A stretch of 64,000 nt of DNA from Paenibacillus sp. IHBB 10380 (GTDB lineage: Bacteria; Bacillota; Bacilli; Paenibacillales; Paenibacillaceae). The stretch spans positions 1,116,001 through 1,180,000 of the forward strand of contig NZ_CP010976.1 in assembly GCF_000949425.1 (NCBI RefSeq), given 5' to 3'. Position numbers and translations under genes: made by a program. Shown here in pieces: positions 43,035 through 51,931 of this stretch. The first letter of the stretch is position 1. The number at the start of each line of letters is the position of its first letter. A model generated the notes under the pieces. The model did no database searches. It was not told the DNA's origin and was given only the letters and a program-made list of their open reading frames with translations.

Positions 43035-43076
43035 AGCAGTAAATTCGTTCGTTTCAGAACTTTACAGGAGGAATCA

Positions 43077-44321
43077 ATGATGAGTAATGAAATTGTTTTT
43101 GATCCTATCGAAGATGCTATATACGATCTCATGCATGGTAAAGTAGTCATCGTTGTAGATGATGAGGACCGTGAGAACGAGGGAGATTTTATTGCATTAG
43201 CGGAGAAGGCAACACCAGAAGTTATTAATTTCATGATTAGCCAAGGTCGTGGATTAGTCTGTCTCCCCATTACCCAGGAGCGTGCTGATGAGCTAGATCT
43301 TAAACCGATGGTGTCAGAGAACACAGATAATCATGGGACAGCTTTTACAGTCTCGATAGATCATAAAGATACAACAACAGGTATTTCCGCAAATGAACGC
43401 TCACTCACAGCCAAAGCCATCATGGACCCCAATGCGAAGATCAACGATTTCCGAAGACCGGGACATATGTTCCCACTGATTGCTAAGAAAGGTGGGGTCC
43501 TTCGGAGATCAGGGCATACAGAAGCAGCTGTCGACTTAGCGATGATGTGTGGTGCATATCCCGCAGGTGTGATCTGTGAGATCATCAAGGAAGATGGTAC
43601 AATGGCTAGATTGTCTGATTTAGTGGAAATTTCACGGAAGCATGACCTGAAGCTCATTACTATTAAAGATTTGATTCACTATCGTAATGAGAAAGAGAAG
43701 CTTGTGACACGTGAAGTTGCCGTGAAAATGCCAACGGATTTCGGAGAATTTCAAGCGATCGCATATACGAATGAAGTAGATGATAAGGAACATCTGGCTC
43801 TTGTCAAAGGAGAGATAGACGCCACTAAGCCTGTGCTAGTCCGTGTGCATTCCGAATGTCTGACCGGTGATGTGTTTCATTCTCATCGCTGTGATTGCGG
43901 GCCGCAATTTGCTGCTGCTCTAAAGCAGATTGAGAAGGAAGGTAGTGGGGTCTTGCTCTATATGCGGCAAGAAGGTCGTGGAATTGGTCTTATTAATAAA
44001 TTGAGGGCTTATAAGCTTCAAGAAGAAGGCTTAGACACCGTGGATGCTAATTTACAGCTCGGCTTTGCCGCAGACTTACGTGACTATGGCATTGGTGCTC
44101 AAATACTCAAGGATTTGGGTGTACGTCAGATTAGATTGTTAACGAACAATCCTCGTAAAATCAAGGGACTAGAAGGTTATGGCTTAGAAGTTGTAGAGCG
44201 TGTCCCTATTCAAATGCAAGAGAATGAGGATAATACCCTTTACTTGCATACAAAGCAAGCCAAGCTGGGTCATCTCATGACATTCGATGATATAGAACAG
44301 AACGAAGATCCTAATTCTTAA
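43077..44321 (+). CDS. ribBA: Bifunctional DHBP synthase / GTP cyclohydrolase II RibBA
   Basis: 414 residues. N-terminal DHBP synthase (1-205): [45 protein letters not shown]-terminal GTP cyclohydrolase II (210-400): [19 protein letters not shown] (zinc Cys) and [10 protein letters not shown]. Both entry reactions of riboflavin synthesis are thus made by one protein. AGGAGG is five bases before ATG 43077 (eight before a second ATG). Confidence 0.97.
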   Translation: MMSNEIVFDPIEDAIYDLMHGKVVIVVDDEDRENEGDFIALAEKATPEVINFMISQGRGLVCLPITQERADELDLKPMVSENTDNHGTAFTVSIDHKDTTTGISANERSLTAKAIMDPNAKINDFRRPGHMFPLIAKKGGVLRRSGHTEAAVDLAMMCGAYPAGVICEIIKEDGTMARLSDLVEISRKHDLKLITIKDLIHYRNEKEKLVTREVAVKMPTDFGEFQAIAYTNEVDDKEHLALVKGEIDATKPVLVRVHSECLTGDVFHSHRCDCGPQFAAALKQIEKEGSGVLLYMRQEGRGIGLINKLRAYKLQEEGLDTVDANLQLGFAADLRDYGIGAQILKDLGVRQIRLLTNNPRKIKGLEGYGLEVVERVPIQMQENEDNTLYLHTKQAKLGHLMTFDDIEQNEDPNS

Positions 44322-44358
44322 AAATTACATTATACAATAAGAGAGGTAGTTGATTAGT

Positions 44359-44826
44359 ATGGCACATTATTTTGAAGGTAACTTAGTATCGGAAGGTTTG
44401 AAATATGGTATTGTTGTAGGGCGTTTCAATGAATTTATTACAAGTAAACTCCTCAACGGAGCATTGGATGCTCTGAAACGTCACGGTGTTCAAGAAGATG
44501 AAGTTGACGTGGCGTGGGTACCTGGAGCATTCGAAATACCACTTATCGCCCAAAAAATGGTTGAAACCGGTAAGTATGATGCAGTCATTACGTTAGGTAC
44601 AGTCATTCGCGGTTCAACTTCTCATTATGATTATGTATGTAATGAAGTAGCCAAAGGAGTTGCCGCTATTAACCTGAAGAGTGGTGTCCCTACGATCTTT
44701 GGAGTTGTGACAACGGAGAATATAGAACAGGCCATTGAACGAGCAGGAACGAAAGCCGGCAACAAAGGATATGATTCGGCAATATCTGCTATTGAAATGG
44801 CAAACTTGACGAAACAGTTTAAATAG
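44359..44826 (+). CDS. ribH: 6,7-dimethyl-8-ribityllumazine synthase
   Basis: 155 residues. [35 protein letters not shown] (active-site His) and [17 protein letters not shown] are the lumazine synthase motifs. It joins the RibD-pathway product to the DHBP from RibBA. ATG 44359 fits the family start; TTG 44350 is very close to GAGAGGT. It is last in the operon with a terminator after it. Confidence 0.96.
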   Translation: MAHYFEGNLVSEGLKYGIVVGRFNEFITSKLLNGALDALKRHGVQEDEVDVAWVPGAFEIPLIAQKMVETGKYDAVITLGTVIRGSTSHYDYVCNEVAKGVAAINLKSGVPTIFGVVTTENIEQAIERAGTKAGNKGYDSAISAIEMANLTKQFK

Positions 44827-44836
44827 TGCTTATTTA

Positions 44837-44872
44837 ATGTAGTACCCTTTTCATAGGGTGCTACATTTTTTT
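44837..44872 (+). terminator. Terminator of the rib operon
   Basis: ATGTAGTACCCT pairs with AGGGTGCTACAT (11 pairs) followed by TTTTTTTGAG. Confidence 0.87.
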
Positions 44873-44967
44873 GAGTTTCGGGGTCCCCTCATCATACCTG
44901 AAATTAGCGAACAACAGCAAAGACACCACTTTGTGGGGATATTTTATACTGTGGGCGGAGGATTATC

Positions 44968-45756
44968 TTGACTGTACTTTATAAGTTGGAAACATTTGAA
45001 GGTCCGTTGGATTTACTGCTGCATCTGATCGACAAAGCAGAAATTAACATTCAGGACATTCCAATCACGGAAATTACTGACCAATATATGGATTATTTGC
45101 AGACTATGCAGGAACTAGAGTTGGAGGTTACGAGTGAATTTCTCGTTATGGCCGCCACCTTGTTATCCATTAAAAGTAAACTATTGCTTCCTAAGCCACC
45201 TATTATTGAATTCGATGATTATGATTTCTATGACGATGAAGACTTAGACCCAAGGGCGGAATTGATACAGAGACTCATCGAATATCGCAAATATAAAGGG
45301 ATCGCTCAGCATCTTCATGAACGTGAATGGGAAAGAAGTTTAATTTATTCGAAGGAACCAGAAGATTTAACCACTTGGATGCCTACAAGTACAGAGAATC
45401 CTTTGGAAGGATTACATATTTCAGATTTGGTTGCAGCCTTTCAAAAGGCGTTGCGTAAAGTCGTGAAACGGAATGCGTACTCCCGTATACAACGAGATGA
45501 AATCTCGGTGAAAGATCGTATTAGGGATGTGGTTGCTGCTATGCGTGGTGGACAAGGAAGGAAAATGCTATTTTCCAAATTGTTGCATGAGGAGATGGCG
45601 CGTCATGAAATCGTGGTCACTTTTCTGGCGATTCTAGAGCTCATGAAGATGAAGCAAATTGTATGCTATCAGGAACAATTATTCGATGACATTGTCATGG
45701 AATGGAGAGGAGAAGAAGAATCAGATGGAATATCCGATATTGAAATCAATTATTGA
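44968..45756 (+). CDS. scpA: Segregation and condensation protein A
   Basis: 262-residue kleisin. FEGPLDLLLHLI at the start binds SMC, TEITDQYMDYL and the ATLLSIKSKLLLP helix are typical, and the C-terminal winged helix includes TFLAILELMK. It joins the SMC heads with ScpB. TTG start seven bases after GCGGAGG. Its 3' end overlaps scpB by 32 bases. Confidence 0.96.
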   Translation: MTVLYKLETFEGPLDLLLHLIDKAEINIQDIPITEITDQYMDYLQTMQELELEVTSEFLVMAATLLSIKSKLLLPKPPIIEFDDYDFYDDEDLDPRAELIQRLIEYRKYKGIAQHLHEREWERSLIYSKEPEDLTTWMPTSTENPLEGLHISDLVAAFQKALRKVVKRNAYSRIQRDEISVKDRIRDVVAAMRGGQGRKMLFSKLLHEEMARHEIVVTFLAILELMKMKQIVCYQEQLFDDIVMEWRGEEESDGISDIEINY

Positions 45757-46324
45757 GGGTCTGCTGTTTCTAGTTGGAGACGAGGGTCTTACGGTGAAGC
45801 AGATTGCAGAAATTGTAGAACAGCGTCATGAGCTGGTGAGTGATGCTCTTGAGGAAATGAAAGAAGACTTCGCTAAACAGCAGCGAGGAATACAAATTGT
45901 TCATATAGCGGGGAGCTATCAATTAGCTACTCATCAAGAACATGCTACGTATTTTGAAAGATTAGCCTATTCGCCCTCACGCGCTTCTCTGTCACAGGCT
46001 GCGCTAGAAACACTATCGATTGTGGCTTATCGGCAGCCGATTACCCGCGTGGAGATCGAAGAGATTCGGGGCGTGAAATCTGAACGTGCTATTCACACAC
46101 TCGTCAATAAAGATTTGATTGAAGAAAAGGGTAGGGCAGAAGCGATTGGACGTCCAATTCTGTACGGAACAACGAAATCATTCTTAGATTATTTTGGACT
46201 AGCTGGTATTAAAGATTTACCTGAACCGTCTCAATTCGAGAATAATGATAATCTGGAAGAAGAGACACAAATGCTGTTTGATCGTTTGGATGGGCAGCAG
46301 CTTACATTCGATGATGTGAAATAA
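45725..46324 (+). CDS. scpB: Segregation and condensation protein B
   Basis: 199 residues with two winged-helix domains. IIEGLLFLVGDEGLT opens the family, LSQAALETLSIVAYRQPITRVEIEEIRG follows, and GRPILYGTTKSFLDYFGL ends it. It forms condensin with SMC and ScpA. ATG 45725 is within the end of scpA and behind GGAGAGG; the upstream frame to 45659 is scpA shadow. Confidence 0.95.
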   Translation: MEYPILKSIIEGLLFLVGDEGLTVKQIAEIVEQRHELVSDALEEMKEDFAKQQRGIQIVHIAGSYQLATHQEHATYFERLAYSPSRASLSQAALETLSIVAYRQPITRVEIEEIRGVKSERAIHTLVNKDLIEEKGRAEAIGRPILYGTTKSFLDYFGLAGIKDLPEPSQFENNDNLEEETQMLFDRLDGQQLTFDDVK

Positions 46325-46356
46325 GGACTGTTAAAGCTGTTATTCATAGAGTATGA

Positions 46357-46390
46357 ACCGTCAATTCTGAAAGGAATGGCGGTTTTTTGC
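46357..46390 (+). terminator. Terminator of scpAB
   Basis: AACCGTCA pairs with TGGCGGTT across a 13-base loop followed by TTTTGC. Confidence 0.65.
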
Positions 46391-46577
46391 TGTTCATGTG
46401 CATGTAGCCGAATTTTTTCCAAGAAATATTACCATACTATACAGAATGAACTAACGACGAATCTTATTATTTTGGATTTTCTTTAGAATCTATAGAGGTT
46501 GGTCGGGAGTAAATTTCAGTTAATCAATACTATGAAAAATAAGATGCGTAAACTCAAACATACATGGGGGTTTATAT

Positions 46578-47258
46578 GTGTGGATACTTGGAATAATTGT
46601 CATCGTTCTGTTGCTGCTTATTATGGCAGTTCTACTGTCCGTGATCAGGTTCGAACTATGGATTAAGAAGCACGGAAAAGACGACGAAGTGGTATTAAAT
46701 ATTAGAATGCTCTATGGATTGATTCGTCTTCATTACGAATTACCCATTTTGAAATTTGAGAATTTGAAAAAGGGCATACTTATTAAGGTTGAGAAGAAAA
46801 AAAACATACGGAAAAAGGAAAATATGACGAAAGAAACCCGTGTGGATAAACGTAAGGTAGATTACTGGCACGAACAATTCGTTAAACTTCTTGAAGCGAC
46901 AGATTCGTTTCTAACATGGATGAAAAAGACGCTGTCACATGTTTCCATCATGAAGTTGGATTGGTCTACGAATATATCTGCTGGAGATGCTGCATATACG
47001 GCAATAGCTACGGGCATGGTATGGAGTACTAAAGGTTCTATGATTGGATGGTTATCTTATCATGTTCGTATGAGAAACCCTCCTAACTTGTTTGTAGTAC
47101 CGGTGTTTGATGATAAGCCTCAATTTTCCACTGAAGTTTCTTGCATAGCCCAAATCTCTTGCGGATACGCTATATATGCTGGACTGGTTCTTATGGTTCG
47201 CATTCTTAAGGTGAAGGGAGGAATTAAGAAATGGAAGAGCATCCTATTCAAGGTCTAA
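46578..47258 (+). CDS. ytfI: DUF2953 membrane protein (YtfI-like)
   Basis: 226 residues with an N-terminal membrane helix (ILGIIVIVLLLLIMAVLLSVI). The rest has LNIRMLYGLIRLHYELP and MKLDWSTNISAGDAAYTAIATGMVWS, which match DUF2953. In Bacillus the ytfI gene precedes ytfJ and is linked to sporulation. GTG start seven bases after GGGGG. Overlaps ytfJ by 28 bases, so the two are coupled. Function unknown. Confidence 0.82.
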   Translation: MWILGIIVIVLLLLIMAVLLSVIRFELWIKKHGKDDEVVLNIRMLYGLIRLHYELPILKFENLKKGILIKVEKKKNIRKKENMTKETRVDKRKVDYWHEQFVKLLEATDSFLTWMKKTLSHVSIMKLDWSTNISAGDAAYTAIATGMVWSTKGSMIGWLSYHVRMRNPPNLFVVPVFDDKPQFSTEVSCIAQISCGYAIYAGLVLMVRILKVKGGIKKWKSILFKV

Positions 47259-47719
47259 TGAAAACAGCGATGGAAAACATCAAGAATATGGTTGATGTTA
47301 ATACAATTGTAGGTGACCCTGTTCAAACGCCAGACGGGAGCGTGATTCTCCCCGTCAGTAAGGTAACTTTTGGATTTGCAGCAGGCGGAAGTGATTTTAA
47401 TATTGAAGAAAAAAACAAGTCAGGTGGAACGGCCAACGGTAACGAAGAGAAGAAAAGACATCCCTTCGGTGGTGGTGCCGGTGGTGGGATCTCGATTAGT
47501 CCTATTTCGTTTCTCGTAGTTGGTAAAGACGGAGTGTACATGCTACCGCTTGATACACAAACTCATATTTATGAAAAAATGATTGATACTGTACCGTACG
47601 TGGTTGATAAAATTCAATCCATGTGTCAAAAAGTTAATACGGGATCTAACAATGCAGCATCTAAAAGTGAGAATACAGTATTGTATGGGGATGACAGCCC
47701 TGAGTATCCCATTTTGTAA
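47231..47719 (+). CDS. gerW: Sporulation protein YtfJ/GerW
   Basis: 162 residues. HPIQGLMKTAMENIKNMVDVNTIVG, ILPVSKVTFGFAAGG, a Gly-rich central stretch and ISPISFLVVGKDGVYML are the GerW/YtfJ family features. It is made in the forespore and affects L-alanine germination in Bacillus. It follows the DUF2953 gene by overlap and is closed by a terminator. The Gly-rich stretch (GGGAGGGISI) is typical. Confidence 0.93.
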   Translation: MEEHPIQGLMKTAMENIKNMVDVNTIVGDPVQTPDGSVILPVSKVTFGFAAGGSDFNIEEKNKSGGTANGNEEKKRHPFGGGAGGGISISPISFLVVGKDGVYMLPLDTQTHIYEKMIDTVPYVVDKIQSMCQKVNTGSNNAASKSENTVLYGDDSPEYPIL

Positions 47720-47728
47720 ATGAATCTA

Positions 47729-47766
47729 CCCCTCTCCGGGCTATAAAGTGGGAGAGGGTTTTTTCT
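47729..47766 (+). terminator. Terminator of ytfI-gerW
   Basis: CCCTCTCC pairs with GGGAGAGGG around a 14-base loop followed by TTTTTTC. Confidence 0.8.
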
Positions 47767-47785
47767 GTATATCATGAGAGATCCT

Positions 47786-47820
47786 TTAGGGACATACATC
47801 CCTAAGGTAAGGCATATACT
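47786..47820 (+). promoter_or_regulatory. Sigma-E-like promoter with overlapping inverted repeat before dacB
   Basis: CATATACT at 47813-47820 fits the sigma-E -10 (CATANNNT). ACATACA, 14 bases upstream, carries the ATA core of the -35. The inverted repeat TTAGGGA-N6-TCCCTAA (47786-47805) straddles the -35. It could bind a mother-cell regulator. Confidence 0.5.
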
Positions 47821-47857
47821 TGTACAAGATTCCCAAGAATTCCGGAGGAATGAAGAG

Positions 47858-49048
47858 ATGAAAAGAAGAAAAAGGGTTATGGCTATTCTGTGGATCGTCG
47901 TATCATCACTTACCATCAGTACTGGACCTATTCATGCGAAAGCAATACCGACAATGGCAACCCATGCTCAAGCGGCGGCTCTTATAGACGTCACTTCGGG
48001 ACGATTGCTGTATTCGAGCCATGGGGATGAGGAGTTGCGAATCGCTAGCTTAACCAAAATTATGACAGCTATTGTGGCCATTGAATACGGACAACTTCAT
48101 AAACCCGTTAGTGTAGGTAAGAATGCTTACGCCAAAGAAGGTTCCTCGATATATTTGAAGTTAGGTGAGCAGATGAGTCTTGAGCATATGCTCTATGGCT
48201 TAATGCTTCGATCCGGGAATGATGCGGCCACAGCCATTGCTGAGCATATTGGAGGTTCAGAAGAGGGATTTGTGCTTTTGATGAATACCAAAGCGGAGGA
48301 ATTAGGTTTGCAACATACTCAATTTCGAAATCCGCATGGTCTTGATGCAGAGGGGCATTATTCATCTGCTAACGATCTAGCGACGTTGACTGCTTATGCG
48401 ATGCATAATGATACCTTTAAAGAGATTGTAAAAACACCCGTGAAAAAAGTGCCTAACCCGAATGAATCTTGGGATTATAAATGGGATAACAAGAACAAGA
48501 TGTTGCGCTTTTATGATGGGGCCGACGGTGTGAAAACAGGATATACGAAGAAGGCTTTGCGATGTCTCGTAAGCTCGGCCACAAGAAATGGTCAACAATT
48601 AGTTGCTGTAACGATAAATGATGGTGACGATTGGAATGATCACGGTAAAATGTTGGATTACGGTTTTGCCTATTACCCTCTTCAGACCCTGTTGGAGCAA
48701 GGGCAGAAGGTAGAGGGACATAACCTCATCGTCGGGCAGAAGTTATCTTATCCACTAGCAACAGGTGAAGAGAATGCCCTGAGTAAACGGCTTGTTTTGT
48801 TTAGATCTGATACTAATACGGATACCACAGACCTTTCATTTGGTTTAAGAGGTAGAATCGATATTGTGCTGGATGGACGCGAAATTGACAGTACTCCTGT
48901 ATACATACCGGGGAGTCTTTTACCAGTGAAAGCTAAGACCTCGACTTCAGCAGCGACTATGCACTCAGACCCATTAGAGAATAAGAGTTATACATGGATA
49001 AGTGCCGTGACTAGCGTGTTCCATAAATTGTTGTTTACCACAGATTAA
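47858..49048 (+). CDS. dacB: D-alanyl-D-alanine carboxypeptidase DacB
   Basis: 396 residues. Signal peptide (about 1-30, ending HAKA), S11 peptidase with SLTK, SGN in RSGNDAA and KTG in VKTGYT. A C-terminal beta domain and a short hydrophobic anchor end (about 370-396). It is paired with spmA-spmB and so corresponds to mother-cell DacB, which limits spore cortex cross-linking. ATG 47858 is eight bases after GGAGGA; the longer frame starting 47774 includes the terminator and is rejected. Confidence 0.94.
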   Translation: MKRRKRVMAILWIVVSSLTISTGPIHAKAIPTMATHAQAAALIDVTSGRLLYSSHGDEELRIASLTKIMTAIVAIEYGQLHKPVSVGKNAYAKEGSSIYLKLGEQMSLEHMLYGLMLRSGNDAATAIAEHIGGSEEGFVLLMNTKAEELGLQHTQFRNPHGLDAEGHYSSANDLATLTAYAMHNDTFKEIVKTPVKKVPNPNESWDYKWDNKNKMLRFYDGADGVKTGYTKKALRCLVSSATRNGQQLVAVTINDGDDWNDHGKMLDYGFAYYPLQTLLEQGQKVEGHNLIVGQKLSYPLATGEENALSKRLVLFRSDTNTDTTDLSFGLRGRIDIVLDGREIDSTPVYIPGSLLPVKAKTSTSAATMHSDPLENKSYTWISAVTSVFHKLLFTTD

Positions 49049-49084
49049 GAGTTATGAGCAGGGTCGTCGGGGGGGAGAAGAGAA

Positions 49085-49720
49085 ATGATCAATATCATAT
49101 GGCTTGGATTAATCGTTATCGGATTCGGTTTTGCTGCAGCAACGGGGAATGTGGAAATTGTGACGACAGCCGCCTTTGATGGAGCCAAGACAGGCGTGAC
49201 GGTATGTTTCGGTCTCATCAGTGTATTGGTATTCTGGATGGGAATGATGAGAATCGCTGAAGATTCGGGTTTATTGAATAAAATAGCGAAGTTTTTAAGT
49301 CCGATCGTCTCTTTTTTATTCCCAGACGTCCCTAAAGGTCACCCTGCACTTGGCTACATTCTATCCAATATGAGTGCTAATATGCTTGGATTAGGCAACG
49401 CGGCCACTCCGATGGGAATTAAGGCCATGCAGGAGTTGCAGACACTTAATCCTGACAAAGATGTAGCTAGTCCTGCGATGTGTACATTACTAGCGCTCAA
49501 TACAGCAAGCATCACGTTAATTCCAACGACTCTTATTGCGATTCGGATTAACTATAATTCAGCTAATGCGACTGAGATTGTGGGTACGACATTAGTTGCG
49601 ACAGCGATTGCTACACTTGCAGCCATTCTAGCAGATCGATGGTGCCGTAGATGGAATCTTCATAGAGATAGGAAACCCCGAGCAAAGGGGATTTCCTCTA
49701 AGCCTAGTTTGAAAGGATGA
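49085..49720 (+). CDS. spmA: Spore maturation protein A
   Basis: 211 residues with about five membrane helices, nucleoside-recognition (Gate) domain. VTTAAFDGAKTGVTVCFGLISVLVFWMG, GYILSNMSANMLGLGNAATPMGIKAM and ALNTASITLIPTTLIAIR are the family segments. With SpmB it affects spore core dehydration. GGGGGGAG precedes ATG. Followed by spmB at six bases. Confidence 0.95.
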   Translation: MINIIWLGLIVIGFGFAAATGNVEIVTTAAFDGAKTGVTVCFGLISVLVFWMGMMRIAEDSGLLNKIAKFLSPIVSFLFPDVPKGHPALGYILSNMSANMLGLGNAATPMGIKAMQELQTLNPDKDVASPAMCTLLALNTASITLIPTTLIAIRINYNSANATEIVGTTLVATAIATLAAILADRWCRRWNLHRDRKPRAKGISSKPSLKG

Positions 49721-49726
49721 TTATCC

Positions 49727-50260
49727 TTGATTGCATTGATTAGTCTAATTTCAGCGTGGGCCATTCCCTTACTTATTGCTTTTATACCGCTATATGGATT
49801 CACACGTAAAGTACCTGTGTATGAATCTTTCATAGATGGAGCTAAAGACGGTTTCTCTACCGCTGTGCAAATCATCCCGCATCTTGTAGGCATGATGGTA
49901 GCGATTAGTGTATTTCGAGCATCGGGAGCGCTTGACTTCTTCGTAGGATGGACAGGTCCCTTTTTACAATCGTTAGGGGTACCTAGTGAGATTATTCCGT
50001 TAGGTCTTCTTCGTCCCCTAACAGGGACAGGTTCTTTAGCTTTTGCAACGGATTTAATCAGCGTATATGGACCAGACTCTCTTATTGGACGAATGGCATC
50101 TACGATACAAGGGAGCACAGATACTACTTTATACGTTTTAACGGTATATATGGGTGCTGTAGGTATTCGTAATGGACGTTATGCCTTAAAGGTAGGTCTC
50201 TTCTCGGATGCTGTTGGATTTGTAGCAGCCATAGCTGTTTGTTTAGTTTTTTTCGGGTAA
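49727..50260 (+). CDS. spmB: Spore maturation protein B
   Basis: 177 residues with about five membrane helices. VPVYESFIDGAKDGFSTAVQIIPHLVGMMVAI, LGVPSEIIPLGLLRPLTGTGS and GSTDTTLYVLTVYMGAVGIR match SpmB. Acts with SpmA. TTG start seven bases after AAGGATGA. The 276 bases to rluB carry no recognisable gene. Confidence 0.95.
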   Translation: MIALISLISAWAIPLLIAFIPLYGFTRKVPVYESFIDGAKDGFSTAVQIIPHLVGMMVAISVFRASGALDFFVGWTGPFLQSLGVPSEIIPLGLLRPLTGTGSLAFATDLISVYGPDSLIGRMASTIQGSTDTTLYVLTVYMGAVGIRNGRYALKVGLFSDAVGFVAAIAVCLVFFG

Positions 50261-50536
50261 CTTTACCTCATAGTATCCCCCTTCATATGTTATAAATATG
50301 GATGCCAACGCAATAGTGCGATTGTTAATTTATGACATATGAAGGTTTCATTATTGACCACTCGTTCTACTCCGCAATAACTGGGAAGCTCGTAACAGAG
50401 CCATCTAATCAATATAACATATCCCCATTTTATCTTCGTTCACGAAACAAAAATGCCCATAGGTTACATTTTCCATCGAATGAGCTTGTGATTTGTCCTG
50501 CTGATGAGTATCATTAACTTGAGGTGACTATTGATA

Positions 50537-51283
50537 ATGGAAAGATTACAGAAAATATTGGCACAAGCAGGAATCGCATCAAGACGTAAATGTGAAGAAT
50601 TAATCGTAGCAGGTAAAGTGGAAGTTAACGGGGAAACCGTAACTACGTTAGGAACCAAAGCGGATCCCGACCAAGATATTATTACCGTAGCTGGCAAGCC
50701 GATTAAGAATGAGAAAAAAGTATACGTCGTTATGAACAAACCTAAAGGGGTTATTACCAGTGCATCAGACCCTGAGGGACGTAAAGTTGTATCTGATTAT
50801 TTAAAAGGAATTCATGAGAGAGTATATCCAGTCGGTAGACTTGATTACGATACAGAAGGATTACTACTTCTCACAAATGACGGAGAATTTGCTAATCTTC
50901 TTACACATCCCAAACATCATGTGCCAAAAACATATATGGCAACGGTAAAAGGTGTACCGCATGGCAGTGAGCTGGACAAGCTGAAGGCGGGTATTATGCT
51001 GGAGGACGGTATGACAGCACCTGCGGATGTTGAATACAAGGATATTGACACAGCTAAGAATGAATCTGTTATTTCCATCACAATCCATGAAGGACGTAAC
51101 CGCCAGGTTCGCCGCATGTTTGAAGCTATTTCACATCCCGTTATTAAGTTGAAACGGATCGCATTTGGTGAACTATTGCTTCATAATTTGAAGCGGGGTT
51201 TGTATCGTCATCTCACAAAAGATGAAGTGAACGATTTATTACAATTAGCCAAATCTCCTAAGCCCGCAAAAAAGAAACGATAA
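50537..51283 (+). CDS. rluB: 23S rRNA pseudouridine synthase RluB
   Basis: 248 residues. N-terminal S4 domain (MERLQKILAQAGIASRRKCEELI) and RsuA-type catalytic domain with GRLDYDTEGLLLLTNDG (catalytic Asp) and EGRNRQVRRMFEAISHPV. It modifies U2605 of 23S rRNA. ATG 50537 is nine bases after GAGGTGA; TTG 50531 is too close. A Lys-rich tail (KPAKKKR) ends the protein. The gene is conserved between spmB and resA. Confidence 0.95.
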   Translation: MERLQKILAQAGIASRRKCEELIVAGKVEVNGETVTTLGTKADPDQDIITVAGKPIKNEKKVYVVMNKPKGVITSASDPEGRKVVSDYLKGIHERVYPVGRLDYDTEGLLLLTNDGEFANLLTHPKHHVPKTYMATVKGVPHGSELDKLKAGIMLEDGMTAPADVEYKDIDTAKNESVISITIHEGRNRQVRRMFEAISHPVIKLKRIAFGELLLHNLKRGLYRHLTKDEVNDLLQLAKSPKPAKKKR

Positions 51284-51403
51284 AGGTCACATAATTTTCA
51301 TATTAATTGGCTACATTTATGACAATATTCGTTATAATTGTTCATAGGATGTTCACATCAAATGAATGAATTATGATTAATGTCATAGAAGAGGAGCTTT
51401 AGA

Positions 51404-51931
51404 ATGGGGAAATCCAGAAGAAAAATCCAAGTCATTATCCTCCTTGTAATTGTTATACTCGGAGGATATGCTATTGTCTCGAATGTTTTGGGGTCAAATG
51501 GCAAGCCCGATATAGGTGAAAAAGTACCGGACTTCAATTTACTTGGACTAGATGGCAACGTGCATAATCTGGACGAATACAAAGATAAAGCATTAGTTAT
51601 TAATTTTTGGGGCACATGGTGTGAGCCGTGTGTTGAAGAAATGCCTGCATTGCAAGCCCAATACGAGAAGTGGAAAGACAAGGATGTGGTTGTTATCGGT
51701 ATTAATGCTGGAGAAGACCGAATGTCTGTTGAGAATTTTGTGAAGCAGGTGAATGTTAGTTTCCCCGTGTTACTTGATCCCAACAAAGAAGCGGTTCAGA
51801 ATTACGGTATTTCGCCCCTTCCGACCACACTTTTTGTATCGGCTAATGGTAAGGTGAATAACATCCATATAGGGCAGTTGGATCTTAGTACGCTAGATAC
51901 TCAGATTGAACAGTTGGTGAGATCACAATGA
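51404..51931 (+). CDS. resA: Thiol-disulfide oxidoreductase ResA
   Basis: 175 residues. Membrane anchor (about 8-26), then a TlpA/thioredoxin fold with FWGTWCEPCVEEMPAL (C73-C76). The cis-Pro is in ISPLPTTLF. It reduces apocytochrome c cysteines outside the membrane before heme attachment. It begins resABC, each gene overlapping the next by four bases (ATGA). Confidence 0.96.
   Translation: MGKSRRKIQVIILLVIVILGGYAIVSNVLGSNGKPDIGEKVPDFNLLGLDGNVHNLDEYKDKALVINFWGTWCEPCVEEMPALQAQYEKWKDKDVVVIGINAGEDRMSVENFVKQVNVSFPVLLDPNKEAVQNYGISPLPTTLFVSANGKVNNIHIGQLDLSTLDTQIEQLVRSQ

Noticed and set aside
50332..50517. 61-codon ORF between spmB and rluB
   Set aside because: No ribosome site before ATG and no recognisable pattern; probably chance in an AT-rich gap.
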